Positions 15,692 through 21,942 of a stretch of DNA of 64,000 bases are shown here, piece by piece. The stretch's first letter is position 1. Each line of letters starts with the position of its first letter. The position numbers and the translations under genes are program-made. Location of the stretch: the NCBI RefSeq assembly GCF_001445655.1, contig NZ_LNBE01000003.1, forward strand, positions 1,532,530 through 1,596,529. Direction: 5' to 3'. Source of the DNA: Streptomyces roseifaciens. GTDB lineage: Bacteria; Actinomycetota; Actinomycetes; Streptomycetales; Streptomycetaceae. The notes beneath the pieces were generated by a model. That model was not told the origin of the DNA. It saw only the letters and a list, made by a program, of their open reading frames with translations, and searched no databases.

Positions 15692-16087
15692 GTGCTCAAG
15701 AAGGTGATGGCCGCAACGGCCTTGACGGCCTCGGCGGTCGGCATGATCGCCGGACCCGCGGCGGCCGTCGGCGACGGCCGGGACGTGGCCAACGCCAACG
15801 GCGCGCGAACCGGCTCCGGTGAAACGCTCACCGGCGGTTACATGAGCCCGCAGACGACCGCGGTGCAGGACACGCTCAACGACCTCTGCATCGGCGTCGG
15901 CAAGCTCGGCGTGCAGTCCCTCCTGCTGCTCATCAACGTCGGGTTGCAGGACATCCCGGTGCTCACGTCGCAGGAGCAGCAGCAGTGCACCAAGGGCTCG
16001 ATGATCGACAACGGCAACAACGCACTGTCGCACATCGCGGAGCGCATCTCGCTCGTGGACCGCAACGGGACGGGCAACCGCCGCTAG
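15692..16087 (+). CDS. Rodlin-family protein
   Basis: 131 residues from a GTG at 15692, with AAAGG upstream. It begins with MLKK and a signal peptide ending in GPAAA, as rodlins do. The mature part shows the family pattern: GGYMSPQTTAVQDTLNDLC, a hydrophobic middle (LLLLINVGLQDIPVLTS), QQCTKGS, and the terminal LSHIAERISLVDRNG. Two mature cysteines are kept. Rodlins RdlA and RdlB form paired rodlet fibres on aerial hyphae and spores together with chaplins. Here a single gene occurs, divergent from the PKS, without a second rodlin or a chaplin next to it. Confidence 0.85.
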   Translation: MLKKVMAATALTASAVGMIAGPAAAVGDGRDVANANGARTGSGETLTGGYMSPQTTAVQDTLNDLCIGVGKLGVQSLLLLINVGLQDIPVLTSQEQQQCTKGSMIDNGNNALSHIAERISLVDRNGTGNRR

Positions 16088-16096
16088 GCCCCGCTG

Positions 16097-16471
16097 CTAC
16101 ACCTCCAGTTCCGCCTCGATCCGCTTGAGCTGGTGGCGCGCCATCGCCAGGTTGGCGCGCCGGGCGTCCAGCACCAGGTACAGGAAGAGGCCGTTGCCGC
16201 CACGGCCGGACAGCAGCCGGATCAGGTGGTACTGCGAGCCGAGCGTGATGAGGATGTCCTCGATGGCGTCCTGGATGTTGAGCATCTCCATCGTCCGCAG
16301 CTTGGCCCGGACCACGTCCGTGTTGCCCGCGGCGGCCACGTTGAGGTCGAGGGACTGCGACCCGCCGAGGGTGCCCAGCGCCATGCCGCTGCCGTAGTCG
16401 ACGAGGGCCACGCCGAGGGCGCCCTCGATCGAGCTCATCGCGTCCTTGAGGGCCGTTTCGGTGTTCGTCAT
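16097..16471 (-). CDS. Roadblock/LC7-domain protein 1
   Basis: 124 residues forming one roadblock/LC7 domain: ALVDYGSGMALGTLGG, the helix ending VVRAKLRTMEML, then EDILITLGSQYHLIRLL and FLYLVLDARRANLAMARHQLKRIE. Such small proteins (CvnB-like) act as dimeric scaffolds for Ras-like GTPases in streptomycete conservons. The ATG overlaps the stop of roadblock protein 2 by 4 nt (ATGA), so the two are co-translated. No GTPase gene is next to it. Confidence 0.85.
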   Translation of the reverse strand: MTNTETALKDAMSSIEGALGVALVDYGSGMALGTLGGSQSLDLNVAAAGNTDVVRAKLRTMEMLNIQDAIEDILITLGSQYHLIRLLSGRGGNGLFLYLVLDARRANLAMARHQLKRIEAELEV

Positions 16472-16941
16472 GAGGTGATTCCGCTCTGGTTGTCGGGACG
16501 GGGCGTATCGGGACGGGGTGCGTCGAGGCGGGATGCCTCGGGCGGGGCGGGGGCCTGGCGCGGACGCTCCAGGGCTCCGTCGATCAAGGGGGCGATGCGG
16601 GCGCCGGCTCTGCGGGCCTCCAGGTTCAGCCGGCCGACGTTGGCCTCGGCCGAGGCCAGGAGCGTCAGCACGCAGGAGGACCCGGCCGCGTACGTCGCCA
16701 CGTAGCCGCGCTCGCCGCTGACGAGCAGTTCGCGGAAGCCGCCGTGGCCCACGGCGTCCGTCAGCCGCGCGCCCACCCCGAGCGCCGCCGCCGTCAGCGC
16801 GGCCACGCCGTCCGGCTCCATGTCGGTGACCAGGTGCGCGATCACCAGCCCGTCGGTGCTGGCCACCATCGCCCCGGTCAGGTGCGGGACCCGGGCGCGT
16901 AACCCCTGGAGCTCGGTGAGCACCTCGGGTGCGGCGGTCAT
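16468..16941 (-). CDS. Roadblock/LC7-domain protein 2
   Basis: 157 residues from the ATG at 16941, preceded by a strong GGAAGGAG. The roadblock fold covers about residues 5-120: LTGAMVASTDGLVIAHLV, a helix with VAALTAAALGVGARLTDAV, then GYVATYAAGSSCVLTLLASAEANVGRL. A proline/aspartate-rich tail with a DAPRPDTPRPDN repeat follows and looks disordered. It is co-transcribed with roadblock protein 1 (4-nt overlap) and lies 100 nt downstream of the winged-helix-like gene. Confidence 0.82.
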   Translation of the reverse strand: MTAAPEVLTELQGLRARVPHLTGAMVASTDGLVIAHLVTDMEPDGVAALTAAALGVGARLTDAVGHGGFRELLVSGERGYVATYAAGSSCVLTLLASAEANVGRLNLEARRAGARIAPLIDGALERPRQAPAPPEASRLDAPRPDTPRPDNQSGITS

Positions 16942-17041
16942 CGGCTGTCTCCTTCCGGCGAGCTGTCTGAAGGCGCGCCTCATCATGGGATCGGCAGGTG
17001 CAGGCAGGCGTACGGCCCGGTCGTGCAGGTCGGACAGGGAG

Positions 17042-17962
17042 TCACAGGGCCTCCAGGGCGTCGCGGATCCGGTACAGCAGGGAGATCTCCGGAGCGGTGG
17101 GAGGCGGCGGTCCCGGCAGGGCCGGAGCGTCCGCGCGGGGCGTGCGGACCAGGCCGGCGGCCGCCAGCCGCCGCACGTCGAGGAGGGTGGCGAAGGCCGA
17201 ACGCCCCAGCGCCCGCGCGATCTGCAGCGGCGTACGGACGCCGTCGGCCGCGGCGAGCACCGCCTGCCGCCCGCTCGCCGGGCCCGGGCCGCCGCAGCCG
17301 CCGTCGCCGACGGGCACCACCGGCGCCGCATCCACCTCCGGGCAGGGCCAGGCCCGCTCCAGCAGCCTCCGCCGGCGGCCGACCTCCCGCTGGAGCACGG
17401 GCACGGGGACGGGGCGGATGGGGCCCAGCCAGTGCCGGGCCTCGCCGAGGAAGCGGTCGGGCGCGTGCTGGGACCGGTCGAGCGGGGACAGGACGAAGTA
17501 GGCCGCGTCGAACAGCGCGCTCAGGTGGCACAGTTCCAGCTCGCCGCGGCTGAGTCGGCCGCGCTCCACCAGCAGGCTGCCCGCCCGGTAGCCGGGCCCG
17601 CCCTCCGCGACCGCTTCCTCCCAGGCCTGCGGGGACAGCCGGCCGCGGGCGGTCAGCCGCCACCCCATGTCGGGCACGACCGGGCTCTCCGCGTGCACCA
17701 CGGCGCCGTCGGTGAGGTAGAGCGCGCCGACGCGGCCGTGGAGGGCGCCGGTCGCTCCTTCGGCGGCGAGCCGGTCGAGCGTGGGGGCGGGGCGGCCCGG
17801 GGCGGGGGCGGGCCGGTCCGGTGCGGAGGCGGGTAACTCCGATACGGGTAACTCGGGTACGGGTAACGCCGCTGCGGGTGACGCCCCAGGCATGGACGCC
17901 GCAGGTATGGACACCCCAGGTATGGACACCCCAGGTATGGACGCCGCAGGTATGCCGCTCAC
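17042..17962 (-). CDS. DUF4388/winged-helix-like protein with pentapeptide-repeat N-terminus
   Basis: 306 residues; the GTG at 17962 overlaps the stop of roadblock protein 3 (GTGA). Residues 3-60 are built of five-residue units such as (G/A)(V/A)SIP and VSELP, encoded by 15-bp tandem repeats, and are probably disordered. The middle resembles DUF4388/PATAN-type sensor modules (ATGALHGRVGALYLTDGAVVH, then SLLVERGRLSRGELELCHLSALFDAAYFVLSP). The C-terminal third reads as a helix-turn-helix (GVRTPLQIARALGRSAFATL, then VRRLAAAGLVRTP). Genes of this layout occur beside roadblock genes in actinomycetes; the role is unknown, but a regulator or adaptor is plausible. Confidence 0.6.
   Translation of the reverse strand: MSGIPAASIPGVSIPGVSIPAASMPGASPAAALPVPELPVSELPASAPDRPAPAPGRPAPTLDRLAAEGATGALHGRVGALYLTDGAVVHAESPVVPDMGWRLTARGRLSPQAWEEAVAEGGPGYRAGSLLVERGRLSRGELELCHLSALFDAAYFVLSPLDRSQHAPDRFLGEARHWLGPIRPVPVPVLQREVGRRRRLLERAWPCPEVDAAPVVPVGDGGCGGPGPASGRQAVLAAADGVRTPLQIARALGRSAFATLLDVRRLAAAGLVRTPRADAPALPGPPPPTAPEISLLYRIRDALEAL
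17889..17948 (-). repeat. 15-bp coding minisatellite in the winged-helix-like gene
   Basis: Four consecutive 15-bp units (17889-17903, 17904-17918, 17919-17933, 17934-17948) of the type GGTATGGACACCCCA; the second and third are identical and the first and fourth differ at a few positions. A related, more diverged 15-bp array (about 17831-17885, GGGTAAC core) continues the pattern. The unit length keeps the frame and encodes pentapeptides, so copy number could change without breaking the gene. Confidence 0.75.
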
Positions 17963-18342
17963 GCCAGGACCAGCCGCTCGGCGAGGCCCTTGAGCCGGAA
18001 CAGGGCGACGGCGAGATTCGCCTCGTCGCGATCCAGCCACAGGTAGAGGCAGACGCTGCTGTCGAACTCCGTCTCCACGAAGCGGAGGAGGTGGTAGCTG
18101 CCGCGCGCGGTGACGATCAGGTCCTCCACGGGCCCGGTCCGTGCGGTCGCCGCGGTGAACGCGCTGTTCTCGAAGGCGAGCCGGGCCAGCTCGGCGGTGT
18201 CGGCCGCCGCGCTCTCGTGGTCGCGCCCGGGACCCTCGCCCGCCTCTCCCAGCGCGAGCCCGCTCGTCCAGTCCACGAGGCTCGCGCCCCGTGCGCCCGG
18301 GATGGTCATGGCCTCGGCCAGGCACCCGTCGATACCGGTCAC
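17959..18342 (-). CDS. Roadblock/LC7-domain protein 3
   Basis: 127 residues from a GTG at 18342 with GGAGAGGA upstream; first gene of the four-gene unit. The fold is recognisable from GARGASLVDWTSGLALGE, a central helix (TAELARLAFENSAF), EDLIVTARGSYHLLRFVE and CLYLWLDRDEANLAVALFRLKGL. The last segment is close to that of roadblock protein 1 (YLVLDARRANLAMARHQLKRI), which suggests they are paralogues. Its last bases overlap the next gene (GTGA). Confidence 0.82.
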   Translation of the reverse strand: MTGIDGCLAEAMTIPGARGASLVDWTSGLALGEAGEGPGRDHESAAADTAELARLAFENSAFTAATARTGPVEDLIVTARGSYHLLRFVETEFDSSVCLYLWLDRDEANLAVALFRLKGLAERLVLA

Positions 18343-18501
18343 ACGATCCTCTCCAGCCCCCCGTGCCCGATTACCAGTGGCGTCTTCGCTGCGACGGAAG
18401 GTAATCGATGTGAGTGCTGTGAGGGGAGAGTTTTGGCATTTTCTCTCGGCACATGTGAAGCGGGTGTATGGCGGGATCCGGACGGTGTGCGGGCAGGGGA
18501 A

Positions 18502-18534
18502 CGGGGCCCGCCCCGTGGAGGTGGGCGGGCCCCG
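18502..18534 (-). terminator. Terminator hairpin after M4 protease gene
   Basis: CGGGGCCCGCCC (18502-18513) and GGGCGGGCCCCG (18523-18534) form a 12-bp perfect stem with a 9-nt loop, 23 nt beyond the stop of the leftward metalloprotease gene. The remaining spacer up to 18343 holds a relatively AT-rich stretch (18390-18470) that probably carries the roadblock promoter. Confidence 0.8.
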
Positions 18535-18557
18535 GAACGAGCGGGACGGACGCGGGT

Positions 18558-20171
18558 CTACTTGACGTTGACCGCGCTCCAGGCCGCTCCGACGGTCTTG
18601 TACTCGGTGCTCGTGGTGCCGTACAGCGCACCGGCGGCCGACAGCGTCGCGGTCCGCGCGGCCTTGTAGTTGGTGTTGGACGTCATGTACGAGGTCAGGG
18701 CCTTGTACCAGATCTTGGCGGCCTTGTCCCGGCCGATTCCGGTGACCTTGGAGCCGTCGGACGTCGGGCTGTCGTACCGGACGCCGTTGATCGTCTTCGC
18801 GCCGCTGCCCTCGGACAGCAGGTAGAAGAAGTGGTTGGCGACGCCCGAGGAGTAGTGGACGTCCTTGCCGCCCACGCCGCTGTACCAGCTGTCGACGGAG
18901 TTGCCGTCCTTGGACGGCTTGTCCATGTAGCGCAGCGGCTTCCCGTTGCCGAAGATGTCGATCTTCTCGCCGATGAGGTAGTCGCCGACGTCCGAGGAGT
19001 TGTTGGCGGAGAACTCCACCGCGGTGCCGAAGATGTCCGACGTCGCCTCGTTGAGCCCGCCGGACTCGGCGCTGTAGATCAGCTTCGCGGTCGCGGCGGT
19101 GACGCCGTGGGTCATCTCGTGGCCCGCGACGTCGATGGCGGTGAGCGGCTTCTTGTTGCCCGTCCCGTCGCCGTAGGTCATGCAGAAGCAGGCGTCGCTC
19201 CAGAACGCGTTGACGTAGCCGTTGCCGTAGTGGGCGCGGGAGTAGGCGGCCTTGCCGTCGTTGCGGATGCCGTTGCGGCCGAAGGCGTTCTTGTAGAAGT
19301 CCCAGGTCACGGCCGCGCCGTAGTGGGCGTCGACGCCCGCGGTGAGTCGGCCGCCGGCCCAGGTGTCGGTCGCGTTGGAGTAGAGCGTGCCGGTGCCGGA
19401 CGTGCCCTGGTTGAGGTCGTAGGTCTTGTGGCCGCCGCGCGCGCCGTCGTTGAGCTGGTAGCTGCTGCCGCTCTTGGTCGTGGTCAGCGGCACGGTCCCG
19501 CTGTACTGGCTGGTGCCGGTGCCCGTCTCGATCGCCTCGTGGCGGAAGAGCTCGGCTCCGGTCGCGGCGTCGGTGATGACGTGCAGCTCGCTGGGCGTGC
19601 CGTCGCGCTGCACGCCCTCGACGACCGTCTCGTAGGCGAGGACCGGTGTGCCGGAGGAGGCCCAGACGACCTTGCGCGGCGTGCCCGCCGAGGGCTTGGA
19701 GGTGTTCGCCGCGGTGGCGGCCGACAGGGCGGTCCTCGCCGCCGCGGACGCGGACTGCGCCGCATCGGTGGAGGTGAGGGAGATGGCTGCTTCGGTGGAC
19801 TTGGTGACGGAGGTGCGGCCGCTCGACTCCTGGTGCACGACGAGGTCGCCGCCGAGGACGGGGAGCCCGGCGTAGGTGCGCTCGTAGCGGGTGTGCACGG
19901 TGCCGTCCGCGTCCTTGACGACGTCCCGGGCGACCAGCTTCTCCTTGGCGCCGAGACCGATCTTCCCGGCCGTGGCGGCGGCGTTGTCCTGCGCGCCGCG
20001 TATCTCGGACGCCCGCTGGTCGGGGCTCATCGGGACCGCCATGGCGCTCGGGCCGCTCTCGGCCTGGGCACCGGCCACGCCGGTCTGCACGGCTACTGCG
20101 CACAGGGCGGCGGAGGCGAGGAGGGCGGTGGTGCGGACGGTGTGGCTGCGGGGGGTGGTGAAGCGTCTCAA
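18558..20171 (-). CDS. Secreted M4 (thermolysin-type) metalloprotease 1
   Basis: 537 residues from a TTG start at 20171 that is supported by AGGAG eight nt upstream. It has a signal peptide (RRFTTPRSHTVRTTALLASA), then an FTP/PepSY propeptide of about 170 residues (RYERTYAGLPVLGGDLVVHQ) needed for folding and self-inhibition. The M4 catalytic domain follows: zinc motif HEMTH, GGLNEATSD supplying the third zinc ligand Glu, and HYSSGVANHFFYL holding the transition-state His. Length and order match streptomycete griselysin-like neutral proteases. It works outside the cell as a general protease. The upstream region holds the bipartite element shared with the two other secreted proteases. Confidence 0.93.
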   Translation of the reverse strand: MRRFTTPRSHTVRTTALLASAALCAVAVQTGVAGAQAESGPSAMAVPMSPDQRASEIRGAQDNAAATAGKIGLGAKEKLVARDVVKDADGTVHTRYERTYAGLPVLGGDLVVHQESSGRTSVTKSTEAAISLTSTDAAQSASAAARTALSAATAANTSKPSAGTPRKVVWASSGTPVLAYETVVEGVQRDGTPSELHVITDAATGAELFRHEAIETGTGTSQYSGTVPLTTTKSGSSYQLNDGARGGHKTYDLNQGTSGTGTLYSNATDTWAGGRLTAGVDAHYGAAVTWDFYKNAFGRNGIRNDGKAAYSRAHYGNGYVNAFWSDACFCMTYGDGTGNKKPLTAIDVAGHEMTHGVTAATAKLIYSAESGGLNEATSDIFGTAVEFSANNSSDVGDYLIGEKIDIFGNGKPLRYMDKPSKDGNSVDSWYSGVGGKDVHYSSGVANHFFYLLSEGSGAKTINGVRYDSPTSDGSKVTGIGRDKAAKIWYKALTSYMTSNTNYKAARTATLSAAGALYGTTSTEYKTVGAAWSAVNVK

Positions 20172-20268
20172 CTCTGTCTCCTAGCAGGGGCGCCGGGCCG
20201 CGGCCCGGCGAGGGATCGGACATCCCAGGGCGGACTGCCCGTTGATGCAGGAGTGAATCGAGAGGATG

Positions 20269-20306
20269 GTGCCAGCTCGCGCTCAAAGTTGACAGGTGCG
20301 CGACAA
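20269..20306 (-). promoter_or_regulatory. Bipartite upstream element of secreted protease gene (copy 2)
   Basis: Read on the minus strand, TTGTCGCGCACCTGTCAA (20306 to 20289) is followed after 14 nt by TGGCAC (20274 to 20269). The 18-mer matches copy 1 at 16 of 18 positions and copy 3 at 14 of 18. It ends 97 nt before the TTG start of M4 protease 1. The element lies in the 306-bp spacer 20172-20477, which also contains the terminator of the RiPP operon. Confidence 0.65.
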
Positions 20307-20436
20307 GAATGTGGCGCGGAGTTTTCCTACGATGTCCGGTTCGGTGCCGTCGCCTCCGCCGGAGAGGTGGTATCGGCGGCCCGGCCGGCCCGGGCCGCGC
20401 GACCCCTGACCACTGTCCCGGCGCGCGCCCCATCCG

Positions 20437-20462
20437 CCGCCCCACCGTTCACGGAGGGGCGG
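20437..20462 (-). terminator. Terminator hairpin at the end of the RiPP operon
   Basis: CCGCCCC-A-CCG / CGG-A-GGGGCGG with a TTCA loop forms a 10-bp stem with one A-A mismatch, starting 15 nt after the iscX-like stop. Confidence 0.6.
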
Positions 20463-20477
20463 ACGGGGCAGCGAGGA

Positions 20478-20672
20478 TCAGCTCTTTCTGTCGCTCCACG
20501 CGAGTTGTATGGATTCCAGAATGCGGACGTTGTAGCGGGCCGGGTCGTCGCCGAAGCCGTCCAGCCCGACCACCAGGTCGCGGACCTCGGGGAATTCGAC
20601 GGCGAGCGGCTTGCGCTCCGGGTGCTTCGCGGCGAGTTGCGCCGCGATCTGCTGGATGTCAGTCCATCGCAT
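20478..20672 (-). CDS. iscX: IscX-like small acidic Fe-S assembly protein
   Basis: 64 residues that align without gaps to the whole of E. coli IscX (YfhJ) as I recall it. Shared positions include WTD near the start, I-x3-L, P-x3-P-x2-V-x-F, LxxFxDDP, N, ILExIxLxW and D near the end. IscX binds the cysteine desulfurase IscS and iron and tunes cluster assembly in the ISC system. That is odd here because actinomycetes normally rely on SUF and lack isc operons. The ATG at 20672 lies inside the last codons of the MFS gene (14-nt overlap), so it is the last gene of the RiPP operon, whose first gene encodes a [4Fe-4S] radical SAM enzyme. A role in supplying or repairing that cluster is inference. 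Confidence 0.8.
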   Translation of the reverse strand: MRWTDIQQIAAQLAAKHPERKPLAVEFPEVRDLVVGLDGFGDDPARYNVRILESIQLAWSDRKS

Positions 20673-21942
20673 GCGCCCGAGTGTGACCTACACCGTTCGA
20701 ACGGTCCAGGGAGTCCGCCGTGCCGAGCGCGGCGTCGCGCGGGGAGGCGGCGGCGAGCGCGGCCAGGAGCGCGCCGAAGAGCAGGAAGAGGACGTGGCCG
20801 GGCAGTTCGTCGAGGAACAGACCGGTCAGGGACGAGCCGAGCGGGGGAGCGGCCATGAACAGCAGCCCGATGGCACTGTTCGCCCGGCCCTGCAGATGCG
20901 CCGGGGTACGCACGAGGCGGGCGACCGTCAGCACCGAACCCGAGACGGCAACCGCCAGGGTGCACCCCGCCAGCAGTACGGCGAGGACCGGCGCGCTCGC
21001 CGTGCAGGCCATCGCGCCGACGAGCAGCGCGCACAGCACGCCGGTGGCGGACAGGACCCGGGAAGGGGAGAGGAGCCGGCCCACGCGCGGGGCGAGGACG
21101 ACCCCGGCCATCGCCCCCACCGCCGACGTCGCCGTGAGCATCCCGACGGACAGCCCCGACGCTCCCTGCCGGGCGCTGATCACGACGATGGCCAGGTACA
21201 CCCCGTCGAAGACGAAGTTCTGCGCCGACGCGACGAGGGTCAGGCGGCGCAGCAGGCGCTCGTTCCACAGGAAGCCGATGCCCACGGTGAACGACCGCCA
21301 CAGGCCCTCGCGCCCGGCGTCCGGCGGGGGCGGCCCCGTCCGCGTACGCAGCGCGCCGACGCATCCGGCGGAGACCGCGTAGGAGACGCTGTCCAGCCAG
21401 AACGGCCAGCTCGCCCCCGCCTCGAACAGCGCACCGCCGACCACCGGCCCCAGCAGGAACGCGAACTGGCCCCGTACCTGGTTGACCGCCAGGGCGGTGG
21501 CCAGTCTGCTCTCCGGCACGACCTGCCGGACCGCCGGCAGGACCGCGGCGTTGAACGGCGCCGTCAGGAACCCCAGCACCACCCCCGCCGCCAGCAGGAC
21601 CGGCAGCGGCGAGAAGCCGGTGAGGACCGCGGTCGCCAGGGCCGCACTCGCCGCCGCCCGGCCGGTCTCGCAGACCAGCAGGACCGTACGGCGGTCGAAG
21701 CGGTCGGCGACCGGGCCCGCCGGCAGACAGGCCAGCGCCAGCGCACCGGTCCACACCGCCTCCACCAGCCCCACGTGCAACGGCGAGTGCGTGGCCTGCA
21801 GGACCAGCAGCGGCAGCGCGATGGCCGAGGCGCCCGAGCCCAGCATCGACAGCCCCTGCCCGGCGCACAGCAGCTGGAAGTCCCGGTTGCGGCGCAGGCT
21901 GTCGGAGGGCGGCCCCGGCCGCCCGGCCGCCCGGGGCTTCAC
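20659..21942 (-). CDS. MFS transporter of the RiPP operon
   Basis: 427 residues with about twelve hydrophobic helices and the MFS loop motif PAGPVADRFDRRTVLL between helices 2 and 3, plus LGPVVGGALFE in the fifth helix region. The build resembles EntS/MFS_3-type exporters. The GTG at 21942 overlaps the stop of lanthipeptide synthetase 2 (GTGA), and its own end overlaps iscX. No ABC transporter lies in the operon, so this protein is the likely exporter of the peptide product or a self-resistance pump. A leader peptidase domain is not visible. Confidence 0.88.
   Translation of the reverse strand: MKPRAAGRPGPPSDSLRRNRDFQLLCAGQGLSMLGSGASAIALPLLVLQATHSPLHVGLVEAVWTGALALACLPAGPVADRFDRRTVLLVCETGRAAASAALATAVLTGFSPLPVLLAAGVVLGFLTAPFNAAVLPAVRQVVPESRLATALAVNQVRGQFAFLLGPVVGGALFEAGASWPFWLDSVSYAVSAGCVGALRTRTGPPPPDAGREGLWRSFTVGIGFLWNERLLRRLTLVASAQNFVFDGVYLAIVVISARQGASGLSVGMLTATSAVGAMAGVVLAPRVGRLLSPSRVLSATGVLCALLVGAMACTASAPVLAVLLAGCTLAVAVSGSVLTVARLVRTPAHLQGRANSAIGLLFMAAPPLGSSLTGLFLDELPGHVLFLLFGALLAALAAASPRDAALGTADSLDRSNGVGHTRAHAMD

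Noticed and set aside
17831..17960. CRISPR-like array
   Set aside because: Units of 15 bp without spacers, in frame inside a coding gene, are a coding minisatellite. No cas genes are near.
16097..18342. A standard conservon
   Set aside because: The histidine kinase, DUF742 and GTPase genes are absent on both sides.
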